A DNA stretch of 7,842 bases from an uncultured Collinsella sp. Its GTDB lineage: Bacteria > Actinomycetota > Coriobacteriia > Coriobacteriales > Coriobacteriaceae. The notes below the pieces were generated by a model. That model ran no database searches. It saw only the letters and a list, made by a program, of their open reading frames with translations, and was not told the origin of the DNA. Location: assembly GCA_902468695.1 (NCBI GenBank), contig CABQZS010000152.1:1-7842 (forward strand), written 5' to 3'. Positions 6,743 to 7,842 of this stretch are shown one piece after another. A program made the position numbers and the translations under genes. Position 1 is the stretch's first letter. Every line of letters starts with the position of its first letter.

Positions 6743-6762
6743 GCCCAACCTTGGGCGCCCAA
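6743..6762. promoter_or_regulatory. Alternating GCCCAA half-sites upstream of guaB
   Basis: The plus strand reads GCCCAA-CC-TTGGGC-GCCCAA, three copies of one hexamer in alternating orientation. It contains the perfect 12-bp palindrome TTGGGCGCCCAA (6751-6762). It lies at or just after the predicted guaB start. It looks like an operator; an RNA hairpin is less likely because the loops would be only 0-4 nt. The cognate protein is unknown; the divergent regulator is one candidate. Confidence 0.4.
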
Positions 6763-6771
6763 TACTGGGGA

Positions 6772-6800
6772 AGTATCTTAACGCACTTTGACTGCTACAA
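6772..6800 (-). promoter_or_regulatory. Possible guaB promoter
   Basis: On the minus strand TTGTAG (6800-6795) and GATACT (6777-6772) are separated by 17 bp. The hexamers match consensus only moderately (3/6 and 4/6). The predicted start is near 6765, giving a leader of about 70 nt. The -35 overlaps the -10 of the divergent promoter at 6793-6801, so the two promoters might compete for polymerase. Confidence 0.35.
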
Positions 6801-6801
6801 T
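6793..6801 (+). promoter_or_regulatory. Possible extended -10 promoter of the ModE-like regulator
   Basis: The plus strand reads TGCTACAAT, an extended -10 with a 5/6 match (TACAAT). No clear -35 is seen. Transcription would start near 6808, leaving a leader of about 78 nt before the ATG at 6886. Confidence 0.45.
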
Positions 6802-6845
6802 GCATGATTTAAGAAGAGCACACGAGGGTTTGACGCAGGCTTTGC

Positions 6846-6860
6846 GTTTGCCCAGCAAAC
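6846..6860. promoter_or_regulatory. Inverted repeat in the regulator's leader
   Basis: GTTTGC and GCAAAC form a perfect 6-bp inverted repeat around CCA, ending 25 nt before the regulator's ATG. It could be an autoregulatory operator or a small RNA hairpin. It does not resemble the TATATAACG-type ModE box. Confidence 0.3.
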
Positions 6861-6885
6861 ACTTTAGCGGGAAGACGTGGAGCGT

Positions 6886-7230
6886 ATGAAGTACAAGACG
6901 ACGGCAAAGTTGGTCATTCAAGCGTGCGACAAGGATTTGCCGGGCGTGTTCGGCCACGGCTGCGTCTTGCTGCTGCAGGGTATTGCCCGCGAGCACTCGC
7001 TCAACCGCGCCGCCAAGAGCATGGGCATGGCGTATTCCAAGGCCTGGCGCATTGTGAACGAGGCCGAAGGTCAGCTGGGCTGCAAGCTCATCGAGCGCGA
7101 CGGAGCCCGCGGATCATCGCTCACCCAAGCCGGCGAGCGAGCCATCGAAGTCTACGAAACCCTCCAGGCCGACATCAACAACGTCATCGCCACCAAAGCC
7201 AACGACCTCATCGCCAGCATCAAAAAGTAG
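6886..7230 (+). CDS. ModE-like winged helix-turn-helix regulator (DNA-binding domain only)
   Basis: A 114-aa protein made almost entirely of a LysR/ModE-type winged helix. GVFGHGCVLLLQGI (20-33) matches the FGxGRxxLLxxI element of ModE N-terminal domains. The helix-turn-helix is SLNRAAKSMGMAYSKAWRIVNEAE (38-61), with the characteristic AAxxxGMxYxKAW pattern. A wing follows (about 69-82, GARGSSLTQAGE) and then a C-terminal helix (about 84-114) that probably dimerises. No molybdate-binding TOBE/MOP domain follows and no molybdate transport gene is nearby, so the effector is unknown. An in-frame GTG at 6877 is an alternative start; ATG is preferred, with GGGAAG about 11 nt upstream, but a GGAG close to the ATG makes the choice uncertain. 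It is divergent from guaB and convergent with the PLP-enzyme gene; whether it controls either is inference only. Confidence 0.85.
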   Translation: MKYKTTAKLVIQACDKDLPGVFGHGCVLLLQGIAREHSLNRAAKSMGMAYSKAWRIVNEAEGQLGCKLIERDGARGSSLTQAGERAIEVYETLQADINNVIATKANDLIASIKK

Positions 7231-7253
7231 CTAATTTGGGACGGGGCTTTTTT
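7222..7253 (+). terminator. Weak candidate terminator of the regulator gene
   Basis: AAAAAG (7222-7227) can pair with CTTTTT (7247-7252), and an alternative stem AGCTAA/TTAGCT (7229-7234 with 7252-7257) exists. A run of six T ends at 7253 after a G-rich stretch. The stems are short with long loops and overlap the stop codon, so this is only tentative. The palindrome just downstream may do the job instead. Confidence 0.3.
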
Positions 7254-7271
7254 AGCTGCACAACCCCTTCT

Positions 7272-7346
7272 CATAAGTTGCGGTGAAATAGGGACTGTTT
7301 ATGCCGATAAAGCCGTAAACCAATCCCTATTTCACCGCAACTTATG
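7272..7346. repeat. 75-bp palindrome with perfect 23-bp arms between convergent genes
   Basis: The arms 7272-7294 and 7324-7346 are exact reverse complements over 23 bp. The left arm starts CATAAGTTGCGGTGAAA and ends TAGGGA. Within the 29-bp centre GTTTA and TAAAC can also pair. It starts 42 bp after the regulator's stop and ends 18 bp beyond the PLP-enzyme gene's stop. There is no T-run on either side, so a stem-loop mRNA end or a REP/MITE-like insertion are both possible. It shares no sequence with the palindrome at 4945-5063. Confidence 0.88.
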
Positions 7347-7364
7347 GATTTGAGGATGATTTAG

Positions 7365-7842
7365 CTAGTTGCGGAGGGCGTTGTCTAGGGTGGACGCTAC
7401 TACCAGAGGATTGTCGGTGCCGACGAAGAGGCGGATGGTGCTCCCCTGCTTGCCGCGTGGGGCCGAAAGGCGCGTTGTTGGGCCGCCGGCGGGTGATATG
7501 CGGAATTCGTCCGAAAGTATGCTGAAGAATTCGCCCGCGGTGCAGTCCATCAGGTCAAACTCTACTGCCGGGCCAAAACCGTGCTCCAGGATGCCGGTCG
7601 CGATGGCATGGTCGGGATGGGAGGTCAGCCCGGGATAGCGCACGTTGCGCACCATTTCGTTGGCGGCCAAATACTCGGCCAGTGCACGCGCGCGGTCGAA
7701 GTGTGCCTGCATGCGAGCGTCGAGCGTATCGAGCCCGTGCTCTAGAACCTCAGCCTCATCGGAGGACAAGTCGAGCGCGGCCAATCCGCAGCCCTCGAGC
7801 AGCGCATGCGCGCACTCGGCCGCGGCGTCCACGCGATGGCGC
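7365..7842 (-). CDS. Cys/Met metabolism PLP-dependent enzyme, C-terminal part (cut by window edge)
   Basis: The frame is open to the right edge; 158 residues are visible and the N-terminal half with the PLP lysine lies outside. The sequence matches the C-terminal domain of the trans-sulfuration family (cystathionine gamma-synthase/lyase, O-acetylhomoserine sulfhydrylase, methionine gamma-lyase). The evidence is the helix LDARMQAHFDRARALAEYLA, then VRNVRYPGLTSHPDHAIA, the strand FGPAVEFDL, the substrate-side loop FRISPAGGPTTRLSAPR, and a terminal IRLFVGTDNP...TLDNALRN where the family usually has RLSVGLEDP. Members make or break C-S bonds of cysteine, homocysteine or methionine. The exact reaction cannot be told from this part, so no symbol is given. 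It is convergent with the ModE-like gene, ends at TAG 7367-7365, and the 75-bp palindrome follows its stop. Confidence 0.9.
   Translation of the reverse strand, partial: RHRVDAAAECAHALLEGCGLAALDLSSDEAEVLEHGLDTLDARMQAHFDRARALAEYLAANEMVRNVRYPGLTSHPDHAIATGILEHGFGPAVEFDLMDCTAGEFFSILSDEFRISPAGGPTTRLSAPRGKQGSTIRLFVGTDNPLVVASTLDNALRN

Noticed and set aside
5145..6791. 548-codon open frame on the plus strand opposite guaB, and a similar 437-codon frame opposite nusA (307-1620)
   Set aside because: Both are antisense shadows of strongly identified genes, with the same biased composition and no recognisable motifs.

Overview
The window looks like chromosomal housekeeping DNA from a GC-rich Gram-positive, most likely a gut member of the Coriobacteriia (Collinsella or a close relative). 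This assignment is an inference from GC-biased codon use, long antisense shadow frames and the style of the NusA, LeuRS and IMP dehydrogenase proteins. No rRNA or other marker is present to confirm it.

Layout. Nearly everything is on the minus strand, so transcription runs from high to low coordinates. A Cys/Met-metabolism PLP enzyme (7365 to the right edge, minus, partial) converges on a small ModE-like winged-helix regulator (6886-7230, plus). The regulator diverges from an IMP dehydrogenase gene, guaB (5181-6692, minus). Then follow leucyl-tRNA synthetase leuS (2345-4921) and the classic transcription/translation operon rimP (1595-2089), nusA (346-1593) and infB (from 254 to the left edge, partial). 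There is no gene-free stretch longer than 300 bases. The gaps are 255-345, 2090-2344, 4922-5180, 6693-6885 and 7231-7364, and each holds recognisable signals.

How it works together. rimP-nusA-infB is one transcription unit with its own promoter (2168-2196). It couples 30S maturation, transcription elongation/termination and translation initiation. leuS and guaB each end in an intrinsic-terminator-like hairpin and are probably separate units. The ModE-like regulator and guaB seem to have overlapping divergent promoters.

Points of interest. (1) A 119-bp palindrome with perfect 29-bp arms lies between the likely leuS promoter and its ribosome binding site. (2) A 75-bp palindrome with perfect 23-bp arms lies between the convergent genes at 7272-7346. 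(3) A complete terminator-like hairpin with a T-run lies inside the rimP-nusA-infB leader, a candidate attenuator. (4) NusA carries a C-terminal Cys3His tail, and the usual ylxR/L7Ae-like genes between nusA and infB are missing. (5) The IMP dehydrogenase is of the Tritrichomonas foetus type, including the residues linked there to weak mycophenolate binding. (6) Alternating GCCCAA half-sites lie in the guaB upstream region. No mobile-element gene, CRISPR array, tRNA or rRNA was seen, and no obviously new multi-gene system is present.
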